Source: Diphasiastrum complanatum
Taxonomy: Eukaryota; Streptophyta; Lycopodiopsida; Lycopodiales; Lycopodiaceae
NCBI GenBank assembly: GCA_029204225.1
Contig: CM055106.1
Coordinates: forward strand, 23,272,801-23,336,800
Reading direction: 5' to 3'
DNA length: 64,000 nucleotides
A program made the translations under genes and the position numbers. A model generated the notes under the pieces. That model had not been told where the DNA came from. It saw only the letters and a program-made list of their open reading frames with translations, and made no database searches. This document shows, piece after piece, positions 54,736-64,000 of this stretch; the stretch's first letter is position 1; each line of letters opens with the position of its first letter.

Positions 54736-55510
54736 ACTGCTTTGTCTTGCCTTCTGCTACAGATGCTTTAGTTTCTGCCTCCTCTAAAAGAAGCTCGAGA
54801 GACTTCCGCTTGAGACCGCTTGTAGATGCAGTCCCGCTGGTGAGTGGCTCGGGCTTCGCAGACTCGTCCTCGGGTCCTTCACTGCAAGAGGATGATGTGC
54901 CAGAATATGGTGAATCAGGAACCGCCGAATTGCTTGCAGCTTCCACTTCAGCTTTCACTTCTATCTTAGCAACGCTGGCGCTTGAATGATAACTGTGTGG
55001 CGCAGAGACTACTGTCGTATTCATTATCGAGCTTAAGGGAAAGAGCGTCTCCTTTGATTTTGATTTTTGGACAAGAATGCTTTGTGTCTTTGAGTTGGAA
55101 AAGTTGGCCGGCCCGAGATTTTGAGCTCCCGTTAGATTGTTGTATGGTTCTTCAGAAGCTGGGATCATTCCAGTATTTTGTCTGCTAAAATGAGAAAGAT
55201 AAGAGCTGCTTTCAGGAAACACCTTAGCTAAGGTACACGATAAATCTGCTGTGCGAGAGACGATGGCTCGTTGCATTGGCATGCTGTATGAACTCATGGC
55301 TGGGGATGAATGAGAGATCGTTCTATCTTGGCGAACGTGAGGTTGCGAATCTAAACCAACATGCCAACTCCAAAGAGCAGAGCTGTCCTGGAAAAATGGC
55401 CCCACGCATGCGGGAGGGTGCGAAGTGGAAGATCCGACTGGTGCCAATTCCCTTGATAAGGTACGAAGGGTCCTGCCTCGATCGCTTTCAGATCCATTTT
55501 TCTCCTCCAT
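54736..55510 (-). CDS. WRKY: WRKY group IIc transcription factor, exon 1 (whole gene 41812-55510)
   Basis: Exon 1 coding runs from ATG 55510 to 54738 (donor CA/GTAAGC; the next bases would read TAA if unspliced). The spliced protein has 412 residues: a Ser/Thr-rich N-terminal region (1-190), an acidic Ser-rich part (PYSGTSSSCSEGPEDESAKP, about 200-220), KRKSLELLLEEAE near 240, and one WRKY domain at about 287-345 with WRKYGQK at 291-297 and zinc ligands C311, C316, H340, H342. The finger type and the [16 protein letters not shown] stretch place it in group IIc, near the WRKY12/13/75 relatives, though I cannot pick an orthologue. It would bind W-boxes (TTGACC/T) in the nucleus and regulate stress or developmental genes. 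Intron 2 is 11,757 bases and packed with retroelements, yet all junction phases fit, so the gene looks functional. Confidence 0.93.
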
Positions 55511-55777
55511 ACTATTTATCGAATGATTCCTAGCACAAAACTTACAGTTCCTGGACGATGGATGAACTCTATCTTAGAAAAAATTCTTCGGCTTTTACAG
55601 TGCTCACGCAGAAAAGATTAGATTGGGTGGAAATTCTATTCAATCAATTAGAGCATGTGGGTTTTTCTCCCGATTTAATGATGCCACAGGCTTACATAAG
55701 ATCCTTTGATATTGATGTGACTGGACTTTCTTTTGGACTTTCCTCGGTGAATCAAGCAAACGGCTTCAGCACATGAG

Positions 55778-55891
55778 AAGGTGGGCAGCTTTTGGAAGGC
55801 TTATTGTAGTCATGGGTCAACACTAGTCATTGTTGACAGTAAGGATGCGGGCAGTTTTGGGAAGGAACACTGTAGTCATGGTCAATACTAG
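55778..55891 (-). promoter_or_regulatory. Upstream tandem repeat with W-box cores
   Basis: Two imperfect copies (55778-55827 and 55844-55891) share GGGCAG-TTTTGG-GAAGG and TGTAGTCATG-GTCAA-ACTAG. Read toward the gene, each holds TTGACC (55820-55814 and 55885-55880), the W-box bound by WRKY proteins, and a plus-strand TTGAC lies between them. The block is 270-380 bases upstream of the ATG, consistent with auto- or cross-regulation. Confidence 0.5.
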
Positions 55892-56051
55892 ATAATGCGG
55901 AAAAATCTTCAAGTTACCGTACGATGATGAACAGTCTAATTGAGGCACCTCTGATCTTTAGCACAAGCTCTACTCATGGATTTCCCTTATCAATCAGTCA
56001 AAGCAGAATGCAATTGCCACTGCATCCTGCATGGGATCATCTGCCATTGCG

Positions 56052-56052
<1 letters not shown>
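55892..56052. other. Upstream flank of the WRKY gene
   Basis: No gene or clear site is seen. Confidence 0.4.

Positions 56053-56096
<44 letters not shown>
56053..56096 (+). repeat. (GA)n microsatellite
   Basis: About 22 GA units. Confidence 0.95.
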
Positions 56097-56100
<4 letters not shown>

Positions 56101-56180
56101 CACAGAATCAAATTCTCAATAGAAGATAATTAGCACAAGTCAATGACGCTGCCAGGAAACCACAAATAGGTGGCTTACGT

Positions 56181-56360
56181 GGCGGGGGGGGGGGGGGGGG
56201 GGGGGGTGAGAAGGCCCTGCTGAGGGCATTCCTTGCTGGCCCTCGGGCCTGCCCTCGGGCCAGCAAGGAAGGCTCGAGGGCTTCGGGCCTTCCCCTACGT
56301 AATGCCATTGTGCGAAGATTTTTTTTTTTTTTTCATTTTTGGCCGTACGGTACGGTACGG
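56181..56360. repeat. Poly-G run followed by GC-rich hairpin and CGGTA repeats
   Basis: A run of about 26 G at 56181-56206 is followed by an inverted repeat (CCTTGCTGGCCC at about 56231 and GGGCCAGCAAGG at about 56258), further GGCCCTCGGGCC words, and tandem ACGGT units near 56345. The stretch is much more GC-rich than its surroundings and may be unstable. Confidence 0.8.
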
Positions 56361-56479
56361 CCGTGCGTGTGAACCAGTTTTTTTTTTTCTAGTATTTTGC
56401 CGTTTTTTTTTTTATGCAAATTTTTTTACGTTTGTGGTGGAATGTGGATGTGGACAGCCAATGACAGGCTGCCAAATAG

Positions 56480-56575
56480 CACATGCACATTCCACCGGAG
56501 AGAGGAGAGAGAACGTGCATTCCACCGGAGAGAGAAAGTGAAATCCACCGGAGAGAGCAGAGAGAATGACAGATT
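56480..56575 (+). repeat. Short tandem repeat with CCACCGGAGAGAG
   Basis: Three copies of (A)TCCACCGGAGAGAG with variable GA-rich spacers of about 25-30 bases. Confidence 0.8.
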
Positions 56576-57635
56576 CCTAAGAGAGAGAAAATTGGATGGA
56601 CATTATGCTCCTGGAGGTGGTCCCAAAATACAAAGGACACCTGAGCACAAGGCATTACGTTAGCAATTAGCGTATGCAAGCCAAACATCTGATGTAGGGG
56701 CCCTATGCAGACAATGTGCTTACATGGAGACGACAGTAATGGAAGACAAAAACTGAGCAACAACAAAAACAAGTGATGCTTCTCCTTCTCTCTACTCCTT
56801 AGAGTTATAGCTAGTAGAGTGTGAGAGGAGGTGTGTTCTATAAGATATGCTTCGAGCATTGTTAAATTAGCTACATCCGGCCGGACATTCACCTACGTGA
56901 TTGTGTACTTACTTTTAACAAGAATATGCTACTATCACTTAGGGGTATAAGGTTACAAAAATATGCAATTACCACTTGTGGGTATAATGTTGCATGGTGT
57001 AGAAATAAAACTAGAAGTAGAGAAGTACTTAGGCCATTTAGGGTCTTTTCAAAACCCTAAAGTTGCTGACCTACACCTATCGGTTGAGCTTGTTAATAAC
57101 TAAGATATAATGTGTGTCCTTCCCAATTTTCCCATAAGCAAATTGCAAAAGGAAACTTGTGTTTTGATAAACCTTGTCATCAACCACTTTGCATGAAGAA
57201 TATAGCGTGATACAAGGACATGGAAACTCCAATATTCCAAGTAAATCTCCAAAGTGGACATGAAATTGAGAGAAAAGAACCCTATAATATTTTGGGACGA
57301 GTAGCTATATGGTAGGAGCAAGAGAGAAAACAAAACTAGTGTTTTGAAATGATAATTGGTCCACATCACCAATTAGGGTTTTCCCAAAACTCTAATGTGT
57401 GATATGATTGGTAGGAGCCTCTTGGGCCGATTTCTCTACAACATTACACATGGACTTTGCATTTGTCCCATAGGCTATAAATGAATTTGGATTCAAGTGT
57501 TGAGAAACCTAGAAACCAATAATGAGTTAGAAAATGGAAATATAATCCTAATCATGGAAATGGTTAATCTAGGGTACATGGTGTGTGAGCTCAACACATT
57601 CATATTGACAAAAGATCTAGATGTTGATCAGATCA
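56576..57635. other. Intergenic sequence
   Basis: No recognisable gene; only short frames. It may be decayed Copia sequence downstream of the gag remnant to its right. Confidence 0.4.
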
Positions 57636-57639
57636 TGTC

Positions 57640-57978
57640 ATTGTTGTCAAAGTTTTAGACACTTAAGCATCCTAGAGGTATTTTTTGATTCGTAAATGGC
57701 CTTCAAGGAATCCCATGCTTCCTTGGTCGAGGTACTAGAAGCAACTTCTTTCAAAGTTCATTACTGACATTCATTTTAATGCATTGTAAGGCAAAATTAC
57801 TTTTCTTTTTGTATCTTTGCATTTTTGGACCTCCTTGAGGTTCTTCCACCTCATCAAAGACAAAATCATAAAGGTCTTGGAGTGTAAGTAGTGACTCCAT
57901 CCTGACCTTCCAAGTAGAATAATTGGATGGATTTAGCCTCTCACTAGATTCCAAGATGAATCCACTAATAGATCCCAT
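57640..57978 (-). pseudogene. Copia gag N-terminal remnant
   Basis: The minus strand reads MGSISGFILESSERLNPSNY, then STWKVRMESLLTLQDLYDFV and NFALQCIKMNVSNEL. After a frame change it continues KEVASSTSTKEAWDSLKAIY and SRMLKCLKL. This is the UBN2 gag core (N-x-x-W-x-x-R-M, L-W/Y-x, A-W-x-x-L). The first 75 codons are open, the rest shifted. Pol is missing. Confidence 0.75.
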
Positions 57979-58201
57979 CTTAATCTACTTTTTGTGTCTT
58001 TTCTTCACAAATTGGAAGATCTTCAAAGATCTTTATCCAATATGAACAATCTCTCCAAATTAGAATCTACTTCACAAGAGATGGTAGAACATGGCACCTA
58101 GAATTCACAAAGAACTCTCATGAAATTTCAAACTCAAAATGGGAATTCTCCCTATTCTAAACACATCAAATGGAGATCAACATGACCCTCACACTTTCAC
58201 A

Positions 58202-58488
58202 GGCTAAAAGCATGGTTTGGTGGTACAACATGGACTATCAAGGACACTATCTTTTTGGGTAGAAATATACTACCTTTTTATTGGAGGAGAGAGAGTAGGC
58301 CCACCACTTACCCCCCAATACTCGAAGAGGGTAGGCCCATCATTACTAGGAACGCTTCATTGCATTAACTTGTGGGTAGCATCTATCAAGCTCCCTCCCA
58401 AATCCCCAAAAAGTGAAATGTACTACCAAAAGATACAATGAAAAATGGGTGGGTTCTTTTTTTGTACCACCAGACCATGCTTTTAGCC
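58202..58488. mobile_element. MITE, 287 bp, 27-bp terminal inverted repeats
   Basis: The ends read GGCTAAAAGCATGG inward from both sides and match over 27 bases with one difference (TTTGG against TCTGG). CACA flanks both sides (58198-58201 and 58489-58492) as a probable 4-base target duplication. No coding capacity. It inserted in the leader region of the minus-strand Copia gag. The mobilising superfamily is not identified. Confidence 0.75.
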
Positions 58489-58492
58489 CACA

Positions 58493-59103
58493 AAGAAAGT
58501 TTAATTGGAATCAATTTGGGTTTGCATGCCAATTCTACACTCTAAATAAGCATTTTTCACATTTGCATGCAACACAAGATCATTCTCTCTCAACAAGTTT
58601 TGATCTCTGATGAAATCTGAAAAATCACTTTTATGCTCCTAAAACTGAGATCAAAACATTGGATTTGATTTCCTAATTTCAAACCTACCTATAGATTCAA
58701 AATAGATTTTCCTACACCATGGGAAAAAATCACATCAAAATCTCAAAGAATGCAATTTTGGGAAGATCTCAAAGATATAGCCTCCTCTCTGGTCCTATAC
58801 ACCTTCACACGTGTGGACAAGCTTGTTGAAGCTGAGGTTGATGCAATTGAAGGAGTCGAGTCATGATGCAGTGTAATTCTGGGTTTGCTTTTGCATTACT
58901 AAGTAGATTGTCAAACAAAGCCAACCTCTTCAAAGCTAGATGCTTCTTGATCATTGAGATAATCACTATAATACAAGTGCTAAAGAACCTTAATGCAAAA
59001 CTAGGATTTTAAGCTAGAAAAATGAACGTGAGAAAGGGAGAACAAAATAGTAAAGCTACAAAAAAGTGGTAGTTTTAAAAGTAGAGTGAGTGGTGTATGC
59101 ACG
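58493..59103. other. Unassigned, probable Copia leader or LTR
   Basis: Upstream (on the minus strand) of the Copia gag at 57.9 kb. No primer site was found and no gene is seen. Confidence 0.35.
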
Positions 59104-59945
<842 letters not shown>

Positions 59946-60325
59946 GGACCTAAGCCTCGCTAGTGAGCGACTCTTTCTTTCAAATAGCCTCCTCCCATGA
60001 CTGCGACGATCCAAAGAAGAAAAAAACACAAAATAAAACAAAAAATTGGAAAATAACCTAAGCCTCGCTGGTGAGCGACTCTATCTATCAAATAGCCTCC
60101 TCCCACGACTGGAAGGTGAGCGACTCTATCTTTCAAAGAGCCTCCTCCCACGACTGTGACGGTTCTATTCCCTTTAGAAAAAAAAAAAAAAAGGACCGTA
60201 AAAAAAAGACGGTAATTTTAAAAAAAAATCGAAAAAAAAATGGGACCATAAAAAAAAGCCGTAAAAGAAGAAAAAAAACAAGAATTTTAATTTTAGCCCA
60301 AGCCTCTTTGGTGAGTGACCTCCAT
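59946..60325 (+). repeat. Tandem-like repeat with GTGAGCGACTCT and CCTCCTCCCA
   Basis: Three good copies of a roughly 41-base unit (GTGAGCGACTCT, then TCAAATAGCCTCCTCCCA and CGACTG) at about 59962, 60072 and 60115, and a degenerate one near 60310, separated by A-rich spacers of different lengths. It yields spurious glycine-rich minus-strand frames. Confidence 0.75.
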
Positions 60326-60559
60326 ATCAGTTACCATCCATCCATCACTTTTATGTTTCATCTCCATTCCATCTTCCATCTCCTCTTGATAGTGTAATGC
60401 TCATCGTGTTCATCCGTTAGATCCATCCATTTCTATTTTTATTTTTTGATCCATATTGATCAATCTTTCACTTACTCTTTTCTTTTTCCACTCTCACTTC
60501 AAAAAACAAAACTTAAAAAAAAAAAAAAAAAAGTGGGACACCACAGTTGTACAACCCTT
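60326..60559. other. AT-rich spacer
   Basis: Contains CATCC/TTCCAT words and an A run; no gene. Confidence 0.45.
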
Positions 60560-61692
60560 GAAGCAATCGGTACTACATTTCAGCCATGACTACCGAGTTT
60601 GTGAGATTAGTTGTATTTCAGATGTCTCCTGATGAGATAATTCAGCAATACACCAGGTGAATGTTCGATCTAGTAAAAGATGTTGATCTATTGAGTCCAG
60701 AGACCATAACGTAGAACTTCTATTTTGGATTACTTGCCAAGACACTGCAAGATAAAACTTGCAGTCACCTGCAAAGTAAACCAAAGGAAATCGCCAAGCT
60801 GGAGCTTGCGGTTACCTACAAAGCAAACCGAAGGCAGCCCATGAAGGCTGACCGAAGGCCACCGCAAAGTCAATAAATACGGTTCACGACGATTCTCTCC
60901 TCATGCCCACAAAGAACCTTCACAACTGCAAGACATCGTAGACAAATGAATGCGGCCATAGACAGACACCAAGATGGCTACAAAAATGGCGGATCTTCAC
61001 TACCCAAGTACTAGGAAGATCATGCTAAGTATCAGACGCACAACGGACTCCACGGACGAAGGAGACAACAAACTGGAAGCCATAAGAATGTGCTTAAACC
61101 AGTTCTTGTAATCACTAATAATTAGCTTAAACCTTTTGTCTCTGTTCCTATATAAATAGGGTGAACGATAGAGAGATGGTTGAGTTGCTTAGCATAGGTT
61201 AATGAGTTGGTTCATGTAAGCATCTGCTAGTAAGCGAGACCAATTGATTGATATCAGTGTCCGCTATTAAGTGAGACTAGTTGATGAGTTAGAATTCGTA
61301 AGAGCTAGAGATTCTCTTGTGTCAATGCGATGTGCGGTATGCCAAGCAACGCTCACAAAGATTATTTGAGAATACAGATGCTATTTGCACATCTTGTCCC
61401 TTGTGTATAGTCTTGAATGTCTTTATGTTTGTTTATTGTTTATGTGTATTCAGTTATCATTAAGTTTTTCCACACATAGGCTCGTTAGTTGAATGATTAT
61501 AAATCAATACTAGATAGGCAGTGTCCATCTAGGGCTTGGAAGAAGATACATCTCAGTTAGCAGTAGTAGCCTGTGGCCGAGAGTTTGACTTTATCTAGCT
61601 TAATCATAGGAATCATACCAGAGGGCACATTATTAGACCTAGCAGATATTAGAGCACCTCAATCATCCCTCATCTCTCAGATCTACAATAGT
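60560..61692 (+). mobile_element. Copia LTR, plus orientation, probably solo
   Basis: Diverged reverse-complement copy of the 695-1880 LTR. Shared landmarks include ACGGTTCACGAC, TCTCCTCATG, CACGGACGAAGGAGACAACA, TTTGCACATCTTGTCCCTTG and the end CTCTCAGATCT. A TATA-like CCTATATAAAT lies near 61149. The right end (ATCTACAATAG) is not followed by a primer site and no Copia gene adjoins, so it looks like a solo or truncated LTR. The left boundary is approximate. Confidence 0.7.
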
Positions 61693-61779
61693 CGAGACAG
61701 AGCGGGTTGATCATCTCTTAGATTCTCAACATATTCAAATTTGAATCTCCAAAACTCAACCTTCTACATTTTTCACATT

Positions 61780-62010
61780 TCTAAAAGTGGTCATGCAAAT
61801 GAACTTCAACTAAAAATAACTTCATAAAGTTTATCTCTAAGTATGAAATGCATATTGGCCTAAATGGGCAATTTACCAAATCAAACTAGTTGACAATTTC
61901 TCACAGGACCCAAATTGTTACATCTATGAGAAATGGTTCAACTCTTATGTCAAAAATAGTATGGCAGATGCCCTCTCCCAACCTACTATTTTAGGGCCTT
62001 ATTAGCGATC
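61780..62010 (+). pseudogene. Possible Gypsy RNase H tail
   Basis: YIYEKWFNSYVKNSMADALS then QPTILGPY resembles the tail of Gypsy RNase H (Y-x-x-G-x-x-N-x-x-A-D-A-L-S-R). The match is short and only the ADALS block is convincing. Confidence 0.35.
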
Positions 62011-62595
62011 ATTAGTGTCGTAGGACATATGAAGAAAATACCTACACAATAGAACTCATGAAGACAGAAATATGGCTGACACATTTCGCTTGTGACAATA
62101 TTGTCCCATCATATGAATCAACGGTCTGTATGTGACAATTATAGGACTTGACACTACGATATGTGGGCTCCGCACTAGGGATTTAGCTATAGAGGTCGAT
62201 AATAAGTGATTCTGAGTAAGAGCATCTCTATATATCAAAATCAGTCAACAATGGGTGTTAGTAACGACACGTACCCTACAACTACAAACAATTGAGTGGT
62301 TATTACCAATTGTGAGCTCGTCATGACAAGCGTATCATTGAATGATGTGCCATTACCCGGGGACTTCTGCCAAGTAGTGCGACAGGGCATGGCATATTAC
62401 CACTTTTATCGCCCATACGTCCAACTATTTCTTATCCCAAGAGACTGACTATTTCGAATCAGGCATAGGGCAGATGAGAGTACCCACCAAGTATACGAAT
62501 TAACAACCAAATTAACTTGGGTTTGTGTGGGCCTAAACTGTTCCTCTTAGTTTAATTCAAATGGTTGACAAGGGTTTAGAAGTGGAGTTTATGTA
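62011..62595. other. Unassigned sequence
   Basis: No motif is recognised; probably further decayed Gypsy or Copia sequence. Confidence 0.4.
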
Positions 62596-62599
62596 GAAT

Positions 62600-62880
62600 T
62601 TCTTCGATTCTTTGGGGTGTGTTCGGCCTTTGCTTTTGCTTCGTGTTCAACCTTCGGAATTTCTTTGACCTTTGAGATCCCTTCGTCGAGGTTGCAAGAG
62701 TTCACCATTTCAAACACTCCCTCTTGAACGTTGCAACCTTTGTGTATGTCCAGTCCCATTGCTTGTGTTTGTTTCATGCAGAGTGGTGTGTTGAGCGGCT
62801 TCATGAGCAAATATGCAACCATGTCTTCGGATTTTATATATTGGACTTTCAGTTGTTGTTGGAGTAATGCTCTTGTCTGG
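62600..62880 (-). pseudogene. Copia RNase H C-terminal tail
   Basis: The minus strand reads VQYIKSEDMVAYLLMKPLNT, which aligns with the conserved Copia end (Y-I-x-S-E-D-M-V-A-D-x-x-T-K-P-L), followed by MKQTQAMGLD and a Lys/Glu-rich tail. Asp and Thr of the A-D-x-x-T-K block are replaced (AYLLMK). Only this tail survives. Confidence 0.6.
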
Positions 62881-62944
62881 GTTCCAAGAATGGGTGCAAT
62901 TAGTATTACAAAACCACATCACTTGCCATTATATACGCCCCCAT

Positions 62945-63560
62945 TATACACTGTTCGGACTGCCCTCCAATTCGCCTAGGCCTCATCTGTCATGAATCCA
63001 TAAAAGTCAGCATTGTCGTGACCAGAACGCTTCATGACTGTGTTGAGCATCTTCAAGGATAGAATTTTGCCTCAGTATCCTCTTCCTTTATCTCACACGT
63101 AGCTATGCTCAACAGCTCTTGTACACTAAACCAAAACAATCAAGAGCACGTTCGTAAGTTTTTCTTCAAATTGGAAAAAGTTTTATCCAACTTTGTTGGA
63201 ATAGAAAAGAGATACCTTGGGTCGTAGACATGGCATGCCATTGTTGACCATCCAATTACTCTTCTAGTGTGATCAACTTGAATCCATGCATACTTGAGAT
63301 CTCCAGTGCTTGTTCGTCGCATTCGATTTGCTAGATCCACTCCTGAAGTAGGTCCCTTCATTGACATTTTGAAAACAAAGCATCGATCTTCTAAAGAACC
63401 TTGTCCTGGGAATCTACGACCATGAAAGAAGTCATACATTGAACTCTTCTTTAGGTGTAGAAGATTGTCCAAACCATCTCCTAAAGACATCACTATGTTC
63501 TTCACCTTGGAGACCATCCAACATAATTTGACACATATACACCATAGATTGGAACTTGTT
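62945..63560 (-). pseudogene. Transposase-like gene fragment, two exons
   Basis: Exon-like piece 1 (about 63550-63219) reads SSMYDFFHGRRFPGQGSLED, then VDLANRMRR and WIQVDHTRRVIGWSTMACHV with YDPR at a GTATCT donor (63218). Piece 2 (about 63115-62950) reads CEIKEEDTEAKF, then after a frame change KMLNTVMKRSG, NADFYGFMTDEA and NWRAVRTVYNGGVYN. The order (T-M-x-C-H-V-Y-D, then C-x-x-x-E-D-T-E-A, then G-F-M-x-D-E-A-x-A-N-W) recalls an uncharacterised transposase-like family of plants and protists in which the Asp residues could be catalytic. One stop replaces a residue before ANW. It is fused to the Copia tail near 62940. Confidence 0.5.
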
Positions 63561-64000
63561 TTAGGGGTCCAAAAAAGAAATTTTTTTAGATAGAAGAAAT
63601 ATATTAGGTTGATCACTTCTGATATCCATAGATACTTATAAGCCAAAATAATACAACACACTATGTCAAAACCAAAAAATTTTGCAAAAAATGAGAAAGT
63701 AGATGGGGTATCAACAATGACCACCGTATATGTTGAAAAACTTAAACAAAGCACTAGCAACGGTTTTCTAAAAGCATGGTACAACCTAGGACTGACATAT
63801 AAACCACCTCAACAAGTTGTAGGAAATGGCTAAACAAGCAAATGAATTCGAATTCAATACTTGGAACTCTAATGACCAACCTCATTTGAAGCACACTACG
63901 TAGCTGCACACATTATTGCATATATTTAAAATATTCCACATTAAAGTACAAGTCTATGTTTCCACAAAAAATGACTTTAAACGGTAGGACATATTATTAG
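63561..64000. other. Upstream part of the transposase-like region, nothing recognised
   Basis: The minus-strand frame stays open to 63784 but is hydrophobic and AT-driven, probably intron. Beyond that no gene is seen to the window edge. Confidence 0.4.

Noticed and set aside
54747-55533. Plus-strand frames opposite WRKY exon 1
   Set aside because: Shadows of the coding exon; no motif.
59946-60160. CRISPR-like spaced repeat
   Set aside because: Only three or four diverged copies with unequal spacing in a plant genome.

Overview
The window looks like nuclear DNA of a seed plant with a large, repeat-swollen genome. A gymnosperm is my best guess, from the 11.8-kb retroelement-filled intron in a WRKY gene and the density of old Copia and Gypsy debris; a large-genome fern or angiosperm is not excluded. 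No bacterial-type gene, tRNA, rRNA or CRISPR array is visible.

Only two ordinary host genes are supported. A plus-strand single-exon frame at 5.4-6.1 kb encodes an unrecognised protein. A complete three-exon minus-strand WRKY transcription factor (group IIc, 412 residues) runs from 55510 to 41812. Its second intron holds a chromodomain-type Gypsy element, an older Gypsy RNase H piece and a Copia remnant. Both splice junctions keep the reading frame and the second splits the WRKY domain at the usual Arg codon.

The rest is nested mobile DNA. 0.7-4.2 kb: minus-strand Copia LTR and pol. 7.3-10 kb: LINE and DUF7869-type transposase relics. 11.8-17.5 kb: Gypsy gag and pol pieces and a Copia gag with primer site and LTR. 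26.3-33.9 kb: the rest of the same Gypsy pol, a CACTA-type end, a duplicated 1.4-kb unit, a CACTA-like element and a gag-RT fusion. 34-41 kb: a second DUF7869 relic, LTR pieces of a minus-strand element with unusual acidic proteins, and long compound microsatellites. 57-64 kb: Copia gag, a MITE, microsatellites, a Copia LTR and a second transposase-like gene.

The most interesting object is an 8,875-bp DNA transposon at 17461-26335. It has 32-bp terminal inverted repeats (31/32 matching) beginning GGGCCC and a TA target duplication. It sits inside a Gypsy reverse transcriptase gene, whose halves rejoin with the expected codon spacing when the element and one TA are removed. It carries four genes: (1) a plus-strand gene with a BAH-like N-terminal part and a possible beta-grasp C-terminal part; (2) a plus-strand gene with a Ser/Arg-, Gln- and Pro-rich tail joined to a histone H3 fold with CENH3-like features; (3) an unrecognised minus-strand gene with its own TATA box and a GC-AG intron; (4) a three-exon minus-strand gene whose product looks like a transposase (Asp-Leu-Lys block, CxxC, His-Gly-Glu-Leu-Arg, Gln-Gly-Met-Glu-Lys block). 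A 163-bp near-perfect hairpin lies between the convergent genes 2 and 3. Every gene carries one to three disabling changes, and the nonsense ones all fit C-to-T decay of CAG or CGA, as expected of a heavily methylated, now silent element. A transposon encoding both a histone H3 variant and a chromatin-reader-like protein is not something I recognise, and is my main candidate for an undescribed system.
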